From the NCBI GenBank assembly GCA_964020155.1, contig OZ026553.1, positions 5,464,009 through 5,489,008 on the forward strand: a DNA stretch of 25,000 bases. The letters are read 5' to 3'. The DNA comes from Chondrilla cf. caribensis (lineage: Eukaryota; Porifera; Demospongiae; Chondrillida; Chondrillidae). Positions 8,401 to 20,400 of this stretch are shown piece after piece (the first letter of the stretch is position 1; each line of letters opens with the position of its first letter). The position numbers and the translations under genes were made by a program. The notes beneath the pieces are model-generated. The model ran no database searches and was not told the DNA's origin. It saw nothing but the letters and a program-made list of their open reading frames with translations.

Positions 8401-11400
8401 GTACACACAGTACTGTAAATGCGTACGTACGGTACTACTGGCATCATCGACACGTCCGTAACCCGTAAATGAGTGACCCGTACTTCTGCATTCTTCAGCA
8501 AGTGATAATTACTTGAGGCGCAGGTGACAATAATACATCATAATTCTTACTCAATGACGGTGTGATTTGGTTTGAGCGACGGAGAAAATGGCTTATTCTA
8601 CTGATGTAAACCAACGAATTCAAGTGCTTATCTTTTGAAAAGAAAAGATTAGCACTCGAAAACAAAAGATTACCATGGAATGTTTGAAAATACATTGTTT
8701 TCTAATCTATTAGACTTACCGCTGTTGATCTCGGATACTTTATTGCCAGGCGAAGGCTCATCTCTGCCTTAAACGAATTCGAATCAACCGAGTGAGATTC
8801 TGACGGGGAGGATCTTCCCAACGGACGTCACTCCTTTCACAGAGGAAGGCTTCTCAATTTCTTTCACACTTAAGAGGACACTTGAAGTCTGTATTCCTTT
8901 CGATTATCATTTTCTCTAGAAATTTAACAACCCGTACATAGCGTGTATCAGCACGTAGGTAAATGAGTCGTACTTAACACATCCGTTCATTCGTAGGCAA
9001 CCTGTAGTACGTTCAGTTTTTTACTGAGAGTATCGTATGTACATTACACATGTTGTACTGGAGATGTGTGTAAGCATTAGGATTTCATACTTGTTTATTT
9101 CTGTGTTGGCTTTATCAGCTGTACTAGTGTTTTACATTTAATCACTATATTTGCTCTCACTGTAGCTCTCAAAACTCATTCAGTTGATGTCTCTGAGATA
9201 GGGAACCTGTCCAGAAATGGACACTTCCGATATTCTACCGACAACCCTTCAAGGGTGCAAGCCAAGCTAGCATCTCTCCTGGCAAAAGTGCAAAGTGCAT
9301 GTGAGAAAATGGAAACCCCATTCTCTTCAATTCGTCGGTTCACAGTCACCATCCTGTGTAACTACCATTTGATCAAGGATTCCGTGGAGATGGAGAAGAT
9401 CCATTCCCTGGACACATTATTCAACCTTTTTTCCCTCACTCTCAAGTGGTATTGTTATGGCCCTTTGGCCCTCATTATTGATTACATCGATTCTCCCCAA
9501 CTGAAGGAGGACTTGAAGGCCTTTGGTTGCTGTGTGAAAGAGTTCACAGAGAAGAAACTGACAGAGTGTTCCTCACTGGTGGAGAGTCTGACCAGACTGC
9601 CCTCCAATGGTGAGTTCCTGGAGACTGTTCTAGACGTGGATCCTGAAGCAGCCGAGGTGCAAGACATCCTTCGCAGCCAGGAGTTTCTAAAGTCACTGGG
9701 AGTAAATGAAACACTCTTTATTGGCAAGCAAGAGGCAGAAAAGAAGCTTGAGGTGAGAATACTGGTCTGAAGGTGAATAATGTACTGCTTTACATACGTA
9801 TGTCATTCCAGTGGTGACCAGTTTATGTTATATATGTATATTCCAATCATCAGTATATTTCAGTTCAGTCTTGGAACAAATTACATATAACATTACAATT
9901 TCCACTCGTTCCACATTCCATACCAGTCTTAGACTAAAATACAGTTGCTATATTATAATTTTTGTTGGTGAGCATCAATGTGCATACATACTGCATACTG
10001 CATGCGTAGCTGATTTCAATTGCTCAAAATGAACATACTTACATATATGGTGTCAGCCTGTTAAGCCATCCCACTGAGAAAGGGGCTCTTGCTTTATATA
10101 TGTGGGAGAATCTAACAGATCGGGCTACGTAGCAGAGAGCCAAGACGAGAAAGGACACATACTTAGTATTTCACTGTAAATATTAAAGTGATGGAAATGG
10201 AGCTTGCTGAAGTAGTGATTACTCTGTGAACATTATCTCTGTCCTGGACTTCTCTCACAGAATGGTAACATCGATCAGATACAGAAACTTGAAGAAGAAA
10301 AGCAGAAACTGAAATGCAGGGTCGATTTCCTCGAGGTATCTAAGAGTTATTCTTTGCGTTTATCTGAGATGAGACATTGCATACTGCATGAGTATCTGAT
10401 TCCGATTCAGTATTTTGATATCACAATTGTCTAGAGCTGCCATGATAGAAAGGGTGAAATGTCAGAGAGTATCAAAGCATTGGAAGAAGAAATAACTTTA
10501 TTGAGAGAGGAAAACGCCAAACTACAAGAAGAACTAGGTCGTGATCCTAAAGCTAAATTACTACACAAGCTTAATGAAGATCTCCAAGTAGTCAAAGGAA
10601 AACTGGAAGGCGAAATTGATGCATTAGAGGTACGTATGTAGTAGTTATCATCCAATTACGAAGATGGTATATAGCCGTAATAGAATACGAGATCGAGGCG
10701 AAGCCGAGGTCGAGTAATTGTATTAGGCTGCCATCCGAGTAATTGGGTGATAACTAATTTGTCTTCCGTTTGAGATCATTAATTTTTGTTATAGTGTTAA
10801 TGATATTCATTGATGCTGACACAATTGAATGCGTAGAAACTATATTAATTAGACTGTCAATTAGTTATTGCGGGTGATAAATTCACCTGAAGTCCTAGGA
10901 CAGGTTAGCATATTTATCACCCAGCGATATCGCTCAGTTACCATGGTAACAGAAGACAAATATATATATATATATACGTACATATGTACGTATGTGCACT
11001 TGTGTGTCCGACATTAGATTTCATGCACCTGTGCACTCATGCATACATAATTTGCACATTGTATCCTGTGTGTTTGATGCAGCATATTCAGAATGAAAAT
11101 GCATCCTTAAAACTCAAACAAATTGAAAAAGATATGGAGTTGAAGCAAGTTAAGCAGCAGCTGGCAGAGGTCAGACAGCAGCTGGTAACGACTGTCAAAG
11201 TGAGTGCATTTGTATGGGTTTCATACAGCCATGAGTTGTGTCACACAAATGCTATAACTGTTGTCTACCACAGTCTAAAAGGAAGGAAGACGATTGGCAC
11301 TTGATTGAACAAGTAAAGGAGGAATTGAGAGAACAGCAAGTGGCCATAAGAAGGGAAATTTTGAGATACTTACAAGTACGTACATAAAATATGTCTACTG

Positions 11401-14400
11401 TAAACTCAGGTGTTGTGCATACATTGTGGATGAATTCCTCACAGTTATGTGATGTGTGAACTACATATGTATGTATAATATAATTAAAACACATCTGTAC
11501 ATATATATACGTAATATGTACTGTAGTATTTTGTATGCTTGCATGTTTTACTGATATCCTTGTAATACTGTAAATGTCCATGAATACTCCATCTGTAATT
11601 TCTCCCTCAGGTTCCCTCTCCAGCTGGTGTCCCTCAATTGGACTCAGGAGACAAAGATGAAGCTCTTGATGAGGAGAAATTGATTGGTCAGGTTGAAGAC
11701 CTTCAGAAGCAGCTGAAGGAGAAAGAAGAAGAATTAGTGAGTTTGTGAGGTTTATTGCTATGTTGTTCTCGTTATTCCATGTTTATTGTTTGTAACATAC
11801 AGGACAAAACATCGTCAAAACTAACTGAAATGTCTCAAGAAAGGAAGTGTGACACCTGTGACACGATGGCGGAACATAAAGAGCTACAAGAACAGCTCAG
11901 CTGTAAAGAAGCAGAACTGAGTGAACTCAGAATAGAACATGACCGTTTGAGGAAGCTGTATGAGAGGAAGAGAGAAGAGAACCATGAATTTGAGGTATGT
12001 ACGTATGTGTCTATGTGTAATGTGCAATAGAAACTCTATTATGAATCTGCAGTTTACGAAAACCTCTATAATTGTATAGTGCAACAATACTCCTCTGTAC
12101 ACCATTCTGTGTCTCTGTGTAGTACTGTGATGATTTAGATAACCTCTGAATTGAGTAAACCTCCGTAATAAGGACACCATTCTGTGTCCCAGTGTAGTAC
12201 TGAAGTGTATTACTTGTCCTCTGAATTGAGACCTCTGTAACAAGGACATAAAATTGAGGTCACAAAATGTCCCTAATAGAGAGGTTCCAATGTATTACTT
12301 TTTTGCTTTTGCTTGTCCAATGGATTGAATTTTTGAGTATGAGGTTTGTCTCACCATTTGTTTTAATGACTGCACATTTTGTTCTGTTATTTTCTCATAC
12401 GTACGTACAGTACTTTTCATAAAAAAGTGAATGACATCATGCAGGTGGTCGTTAGGTGGCCAACTATCCGACAGTCAACAGTTGGTCATCATTTAGTCAA
12501 TCGACGGTCAGCTGGTCAAGTAAATTTTAACACTTAATTAGTCATTATGTAATCATTATTAAGTGAGACTCGAAGGAAAATGGTATACTCAAGCTATGTT
12601 AAACAGTAGATTTTGTTTCTTAAGTGCAAAAAGAAGGCTCGCCGCCAGACTATAGAGATTTTGAACGACAAAGGACACTCCATTACTAAAGGCGGGCATT
12701 AGCTGTTTCCTCAAGCGCTACGAAGAGTACGGAAGCATCCTCAGAAAGTGAGGAACAGGGAAGGCTTCCTAAAAGAACAAAGAAATCTTCAAGTTCGTGG
12801 ATTCCCCAATGGAGCAGGATGATGAGGCATCGTTAGAGGACCTTGGGCTGTTACTGCAGAAGAAGGAGTCGTTGTCTCATTAACTTCCACATTACATCGC
12901 GTGATATTTGCTACTATTTTTATTTCATGCGTAGCTGGTCAACATGCTAATACGAGGTGGTCAGCATGCACCTGGTTGGTCAACCAACGGTCACCCGACG
13001 ACCGCCCGACCTCATTCAGTTTTTTATGTAATGTACCATATTGTGTACAGGGCTTGTTTGAATATATGTATATGTACGTAGGTAGGTTAGTAGGTCGGTT
13101 ATAATCTCCTTACTATCCTCAGGATATACAAATGAAGCTAATGCAACGTATTAAGGAGTTGGAAAGAACTTCTAACCCAATGTTGCCTGCCAAAGTTGGA
13201 GCACATCAACTGGAGGAACAAAATGTACCACATGTGAGTCTCTGAAGTCTAATCACTAGTTTTTTTTTCTCATTTTTAACCAAAACGTTGCATTTGTGTA
13301 CCATTTCGTCCTTCCTGCTCTACATGCTTTAAATATTCAATAGGGTTGCAGTTGTCTTGGTACAAGACCAAATATAATGAATTGTATGTAATAGTTATAT
13401 CCTGGCATAGTACATGATAGACAATTTTACTGCAAATATGTGCATAGTCCAATACAACATCATAGAGTGCAATAGCACTCTATATAGGGATGACGCAGAA
13501 AAAACATGGTGGCCCTATATCACGCATACATTACTGATTCACAAAAAATATCGCCTATGGACAGGTATTAAGCCGAGCTAGCATTTATATTATATGCAAT
13601 AGAAATGTATTTACTAATTTCCTGCCTTGTTCTCACTCAATTATTCCTAACAACAAAACCTGTCTGGTGACCTGTGCTGTATCACTGACCTATGCTACAT
13701 GGCTTATGTACACACAGTTTTTGATCCACATACCCCTAAACCTGGATACAGGTAATATTGTTACAGTGTTAGTATAATATTTATGACCAGATATTGTACA
13801 TGGGATTTTACGCAATACATAGTAGATGTACTAGTAAGATTCATGTATTGAAAGTACCATGTTTCATGCTTTCCATTCACAGTCTGAAGACTTGTCACGG
13901 AAGCTAGCTCAGAGCAAAGAATGTATCAAAGCTTTAGAAAACATGTTGACCAATCTTGTCTTGTGGGAGAGACCAGCAGAGGAGGGTGTTGAGCAGGTAA
14001 TGTACATAGCACTCCAGTGTAGGGTGTTTGTATCAGTGGTCCTGGATTGTGGTCTGTTAATGTATACATCTCTTCCCTGGTGTAGATCTCAAGTGATATC
14101 CGCAGTATGGATGCCCCTGGACCACTAGGTCAGTTATGTGAATGTATGTACATATATCATTCCCAGTGTGTGTAGACACATTAGTGGATGTACTGCTCAC
14201 CTCCCTCCACAACAATCTCTGAGAATTGTCTGTGTGTACTTGAATCCAATGCTCATCTCCTTGTTCATCGCAGCTCACGAAACTGAACTGAAGAAATTCT
14301 GTTGGATCCCCTTTGGCATCCAGACCCTCATCGTTGGGCAAGAAGGTGGTCTCTTTCCTCTACAGCCTCAGAGCAAGGGGTTGAGTGAAGACCGTGGTGT

Positions 14401-17400
14401 CATCATGTTGGAGGTACCAGAGAATGCTGTCAACACAGCTGTGTGTGACAAGCTGTGTATTCACTATGGAGTGATCGTCTATGGTCCATTTGATGTCCCC
14501 GAGGGCTACCAGCTGGGTAGCATGGCTGTGTACATCTACTTTGAAGGGAATCACGCAGTCAAGCCAGTTCTCCTCCACCTCCCTCACTGGGCTGGTAAAG
14601 ATGGTGAGAGTAGTCTGAAGTGTGCCATTGCTCCTCACAGGTTGGAGGAAGGAGAAGAGAAGTACAAGTTCAGACTCACTGAGGACGGAGACTTCCACTC
14701 CACAGAAGGATCTGGGGTCATTGCTATTGATGGCCATTGCTCTCTGTTTACTATAGCCTTGAAACAGAAGGCTAGTTTGCGCTACTATGCTACTGCGCTG
14801 GAGAAAGAGGTTAAAGACGGTGTCAACTTGTACGTACTGATAACGTATGCTTCTCAAGTTTGGCTACAGGTACGTACATATGCATTTTATGCATACTGTT
14901 TCACTCACATATACTTGATGTTGCTATGGATCACAACATTCCAGTTTCTTGGATTATGTCCATGTGCACACTAATGCAGCAGATATGGGGACCATCTTAA
15001 CATGCTTCATGTACGCTTAACCACTTAATCCACTGCTTTGGTAGGACTAACTGCACTACACCCTGGCTGACCACTGTCTGTGGCATACTATACCTTGTGA
15101 TTCTAACCATGTTAACATGTACTTTGTATGCTTTGTTGACTGTGTAGATATTGGAGAAATATCGATCTGCTACTTCATCGTCTGAATCTGTACTATTTGA
15201 GTTTGATGATAAGTTCCTTCAAGGAAGTGTTACCCCAGAAGGAGGAAGTGGATGGAAAGCTTGGCTGAATGCCAATAATGGGGTAATTTGCAACGTGTAC
15301 TTATGTATGTGTACATATACGTATATGTATGTACATTGTGTTCATTTGTAGGTTCCTCGAGAGTATGTTGAGTACGAATCTCATGGAATTGAAAAGGCCA
15401 GTGACATGGAGGGAGCTGTCAAGAGGAGGGTCTACCCTCCTTTCCTATCTTGTCAAACGACCTACAGCAAGGAAGTGAAGAAGACTGGAGAACCAACCAA
15501 GGCTGTGCTTGCTATTGAAGGAGCAAAGGACACAGTTATCAAATTTCATTGTACAGCCTACCAATACGGACCCAGAGGTACAGTAGCAAGACCATGAACA
15601 TATTCTTGCTCGTACACATGGTCCACTTTACACGAAAGACCCAGCATGTAGCTCAGTTAGCTATATATTCTCATAACTTCATCTTAGCAAAATCAAATCC
15701 ATGGAGTGCCCTAATGGGGTTTGGCATTTTAGTTTAGGGATTGTGTTGAGAATTTAAAAGACCTGTATTATATGCCATACTTAAAATATACCGTTTTCAT
15801 GGATAATCCACTACAAAGAACAGCAACGGGCAAAGTATTATGATAATGATAAGTATTTCAATAATGATTATCATGCAACTACATACGTAACTTGACTCCT
15901 TTTCGGAAGCTCGTGTAGAAGAATCGAGTCAAACGTGTATCGAAATAATACTTCAAAGTGTTGAGTGGATTATCAGGTGAAGAAGAGACAGGTATGCCCA
16001 TACCTGTCCATACTCCATATACGTTCTATACATGTTTGTGGAAAATGGGCACATACTAACAGAACGTTCAACACGTTCTGTTAGTATGATTGGTACCGTA
16101 TGACATTTTTTCCTATTGCGGAAGATATTGTTCTCACAGGAGGAAGTTGCATAATTAGATGTGTGACATTGGGATTATCATGTCCAGGGGCATGTAATTC
16201 AACTAGTTACATATGTTAATTGAGTCCTACGTGTATAAATAGGGCTTCCGTTTAGTGGAGTTATGCATTGCCACTCTTTCAACATATATGGATGTACAAG
16301 TCTTGTGTTTTAATCATTTCTTTCTACAGAGTCCTCACACCTGACCCTGGATGACCTTGCTACACATGTTGTACCTCATGTTGCTGCCAACTGGTATTAT
16401 TTTGCTGTTCACCTTGGTATCGAGCCTACGGTGTTGGATTCTATCCGGAATCATTATACAGACAACACACAAGCTTGCACAGCCATGCTAGGTAAATGGT
16501 TGAAGCATGATCCTGGTACTGGAGAGAAAAGGAGAGAATTGAGCAATTTTATCAATGTTTTAATTGAAAGCGTCCAAGATGTAAAGAGATTATGCAGTAA
16601 GTTGAAAAGTTTGACTTATATTTCAAATGAACTAGTTTAATATGCTGGACTGATCAAAAGTCCTGGTGTTAGTACTCACATGTACACACGAGTACTCGTG
16701 AACACTTACACCACTTTTCACATTATTGTATGTATGTATGGGACATATGTGTCATGGAGAATTGACAACACAGCATTTGAAATTTGCAGCTAAATCACGA
16801 TTACATTGTGGTGATTTACCCTACAATTTGACATTATTACGTACATAAGAAATCTTATTCAGTGCATGCTGAAATAATGTTTACACCTGTCTTGATGTCT
16901 CAACCCAACATCTTTCCCTGTTTCCTATTCTGCTTCAGCAGCAATTGTATCTACTTAAGTGCATCTTCCATAGTATATTAATACTTCACCGATGACTTAA
17001 TCTCCCACATTTAAGCTAGTTTCACTGAAACTACATACATGGTTAAAATTCATCTGATACTGTTCTCCACAGTGTAGTCCTGTAACTCACCTTAAGTAGT
17101 AGAATTGCATTCAGACCTTTTTTCAGCATTATTGGAATTTTGTAACAATGCTATAGCAATTTACATATGGTACTTTTCATGAAAAAAAATGAATGACGTT
17201 GGGCGGTCAACTATCCTACGGTCAACGGTCGGTCAGTGTTCGGTCAATCGGTGGTCAGCTTGTCTAGTAAATTTTAACACTTAAGTAATCATTATTGAGA
17301 CTCGGAGGAAAATGGTATACTCAAGCTACGTACGATACTAAGTTACAGCGAATTTCGTTTCTTAAGCACAAAAGGAAGGCTTACCGCCAGATCATAGAGA

Positions 17401-20400
17401 TTTTGAACGACGAAGGACACTCCATTACTAAAGGCAGGCATTGGCTGTTTATTCAAGTGCTATGGAGAGTGTTTGGGTGCTTCCTCAGAAAGTGAGGAAC
17501 AGGCAAGGCTTCCAAAACGAACGAAGCAATCTTCGAAGTTCGTGGATTCCCCAATGGAGTGGGATGATGAGGCATCGTTAGAGGACCTTGGGCTGTTACT
17601 GCAGAAGAAGGAGTCGTTGTCTCATTAACTTCCACATCACATCACGTGATATTTGCTACTATTTTTACTCCACGCGTAGCTGGTCAACATGCTAATACGA
17701 GGTGGTCAGCACCCGGTTGGTCAGCAATCAGTCAATTGACGATCACCCGACGTTGTTCAGTTTTTCATGAAAAGTACCTTACTTAACCAACATCACTATA
17801 TCACTTATTAGTGCATGACTTTGCACTGCTACATGAAGCCTTGCATATGACTTGTGTAAAGCGAAGGATACCTTTAATCAGTACTGTATGTTCCATCCCT
17901 GCCAGCCCCTGATAGACACGACACCTCAGGCCAACAGTCGCAAGAAACCATGCTAATCCCGATGGTGAGTGTATGCATGTTGGAGTACATGTATTTAATA
18001 TCAGTATCCCTCTTTTGATTAGTACATTCCCAGGTACAGAAAAAAGTGGGTTTTCTATCCTGTTTTAGTAGTAATAGTGTCAGAATTAAATGTAGGAGAA
18101 GGATATAACTATCAGTAATGGAAAGGCTCCTGTGTATGTAGGTAATCAAAACCTCAACCGGACCAAATTGACATTAACTGCTGCCAACACCATTAACCTC
18201 TGCAAGTCCAAATTACAACTGACCACATAACGGTGCCAATCAACTCTTGTATGTATATCAGTTGACATGTAGGTAACACTGTTGACACAAGTAATTTAAA
18301 TTGAATAACACATGGGGCTGCCACCCTTGACACTCAAAGAACTTTAGGAACAGAACCTTTGATAAAGGCATTACATTTGGTGAAGCCTTTGCACAAGAAT
18401 TCTAGTCCAATTTCTCATTCTTGGCATTTTGAAATCAGCCATTTTTGTGCAATGGTTGCAGTTACATGTACGAACACATTTCATAATATGTAGTAGTTTT
18501 AGCCTGCTTTTTAGTGTGCAATATGGCACACACACAGCTTGCTGATTATTGAGTTTAATGATAATATTAATGGCTTATTAACCCTTAAACGTTTGCGTTT
18601 CGGTGAAAAATTAGACTGTGATCGTTTATAAGCCAGATTTCTGACACACGCAGTTGTTGAAGTAGACAACATTCTGCCGTATTCGTTCTATAAAGTTGTC
18701 TTTCGTTTCATTTAGAAGACATTAGCCCTTTAGGAAGTCTATTAGCCGCTATGTCCATGTCTTTTCCTTTTCCAAACTGGTAAGTTCGCTTGGCAGCCAT
18801 TTTCATTACGTACGTATGCTAATCAAATTTCCGGGGTCGCACCAGATATCTGGCTTAAAAACGTTCGAGGGTTGATGGCATTGTTGTGATTTGACCTCTG
18901 CTGATATACCAAATCAGTAGAGGTCAATTGAGAGGCCCTGGGCCTTACCTGATGTGAAAAATATATATCAAGCATTGCATGCCAGAAGTGAAAAAAGGAA
19001 TATAGGGTTACCTGTGGCAGCCCGTAAAAATATGGTGGATTAATGAGTTTGACAGATTAACTGGATGTTAATTAGTACTTCTACATTGTATTGGTATTGA
19101 GAATTTGTGGCAGATAAATGGGAATTCACTGTTGACATTTAAATAATATTGACATGCATTTGGTATATGGATAACAATGGTTTACTTGTGTAATACTTGT
19201 TCCCTATTATTGCAGAGTAAACCTACCCAAGAGTCTCAAAAGAGTTTTAATGACTCTGAGGAAATGTCCATCCACAGTGTAAGGAACCCAAATTGACATA
19301 TTTTGTTCATTTTAGGCCCTTTTTGACTTTCTTTGGATGCAAATTGTTTGACGGTGTTATCAGTCAGTAGTGAATCATTCCATTCCTGGGAATGCGGCAC
19401 AAAACTGTGTGGTAAACACGGACATCCATTTCTTGTCTGTAACACACGATCTGTTTGAAGAGTACTTACTTTTTGATCCCTTTTGTCGTCAGAAAACCTA
19501 GCAGTCTTGTGATAGGCACCTTGAAATGATCTATATGACAATTGTTAATTTTGTTATGAAACAAATATGTTGATTTTGGTTGTCAAGGAGACGGGTTTGT
19601 CGATCTGTTGTTGGGGATATCAAAATGGGCAGCCATTTTGTGCAATTTATGCTGACACATCTGCAATTACGTATGTCAATATACTTGCGATAATTTAAAT
19701 TTACAATTATCTGTACATGGTGCATACATAATATGCACACCCAGAGAGAATTCTAAAAATATCCATTGAATGTGGAATATAGAGGGCTGATAATTTAATG
19801 ATTACTATTATTTTGTAAGACAATGGAGAAAGCTTATTGAATTACAGAAAGTGCATAATAAGGAAATGTTCCTGCATCACAGCCTACCTTTGAAATACCA
19901 ATATATATACATCATGAAGTTTATAGTTATTTTGTACTATTGTGTAGGTGTCAAATGTTTCCAGTACTGTGGAGAAAATGTACCATGGACCGTTTGGTTA
20001 GTTGTGGGGTTAGGCTTAGAGTGTACACATATCATGTATCTGTAATATAGTTGTTATTCCAATCTCCGATGACCTTTTACATTTCCCAGAGATTTATACT
20101 TTATTTATCCATGTGCATAATTACATAGTACATAATATATTGTAATGTAAATTTAAAATCAAATCTAAACCCTTATTTGTGTCGACCATTTTAACCAAAC
20201 CCATATCCCTTCATTTATTCATCTGCAGCTCATGAAAATGAACTAAAACACAATTGTTGGGTCCCCTTTAGCATTGAAACCCTCACTGTTGGGCAAGAAG
20301 GTGGTCTCTTTCCTCTGCAGCCTCGGAGCAAGGAGTTGAGTGAAGAGTGTGGTGTCATCATGTTGGAGGTACCAGAGAATGCGGTCAACACAGCTGTGTG

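Larger units (their letters stand above)
5464..9165. other. Long first coding intron with repeats, no gene seen
   Basis: 3.7 kb between phase-1 exons, donor GTATGC and acceptor CACTGTAG. The open frames here have no domain signature. It contains a (GTTT)n run, a CpG-richer block at 5945-6165, a fold-back element at 6511-6688 and a hairpin at 8622-8656. Otherwise it is AT-rich with TACGTA/GTATGTAC runs, notably 8316-8342. A further unrecognised exon cannot be excluded, but phase does not require one. Confidence 0.6.
11995..13122. other. Intron carrying two transposon relics
   Basis: Donor GTATGTACG, acceptor CTATCCTCAG. It holds the Tigger/pogo-like copy at 12050-12295 and the deleted Tc1-like copy at 12410-13036. 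The rest is AT-rich and featureless. Confidence 0.7.
15578..16329. other. Intron 14 with fold-back element and two strong hairpins
   Basis: GGATAATCCACT (15801-15812) is mirrored by AGTGGATTATC (15964-15974), and AAAGTATTAT (15832-15841) by ATAATACTT (15945-15953), outlining a MITE of about 175 bases. Next to it are hairpins GACAGGTATG/CATACCTGTC (15987-16008) and a perfect 15-bp one at 16052-16088. Confidence 0.6.
18312..19023. repeat. GGGGCTGCC-ended repeat, copy 1
   Basis: GGGGCTGCCAC near 18313 faces GTGGCAGCCC near 19013. The segment at about 18380-18447 (GAATTCTAGTCCAATTTCTC, then TTGAAATCAGCCATTTTT) is the reverse complement, with differences, of about 22363-22425. It seems to have received another insertion (18580-18873). 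The boundaries are approximate. Confidence 0.45.
17965..19215. other. Intron 16 with repeat fragments
   Basis: Contains a GGGGCTGCC-type repeat fragment (18312-18447), an inverted-repeat element (18580-18873) and a 15-bp hairpin (18891-18927), then GTGGCAGCCC at about 19013, the inverted end of the GGGGCTGCC type. No gene seen. Confidence 0.55.

Noticed and set aside
14360..14857. 165-codon minus-strand open frame, and its twin at 20243-20716
   Set aside because: Both lie opposite the ZU5 exons and resemble each other only because those exons are duplicates. The + strand frame has domain motifs and splice sites.
14138..14974. A single-exon 278-codon gene starting at 14138
   Set aside because: The part before 14274 and after 14869 is intron: acceptor CATCGCAG and donor GTACGTAC bound the ZU5 exon, and the twin exon at 20229-20824 has exactly the same limits.
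17295..17495. Stand-alone small gene
   Set aside because: It lies inside the deleted Tc1-like element and is a broken transposase N-terminal fragment; the matching copy at 12410-13036 is out of frame.
18891..18927. Nuclear-receptor element (AGGTCA half-sites)
   Set aside because: The half-sites are simply the two arms of one hairpin, and GGTCA also recurs in nearby transposons. There is no support for a regulatory role.
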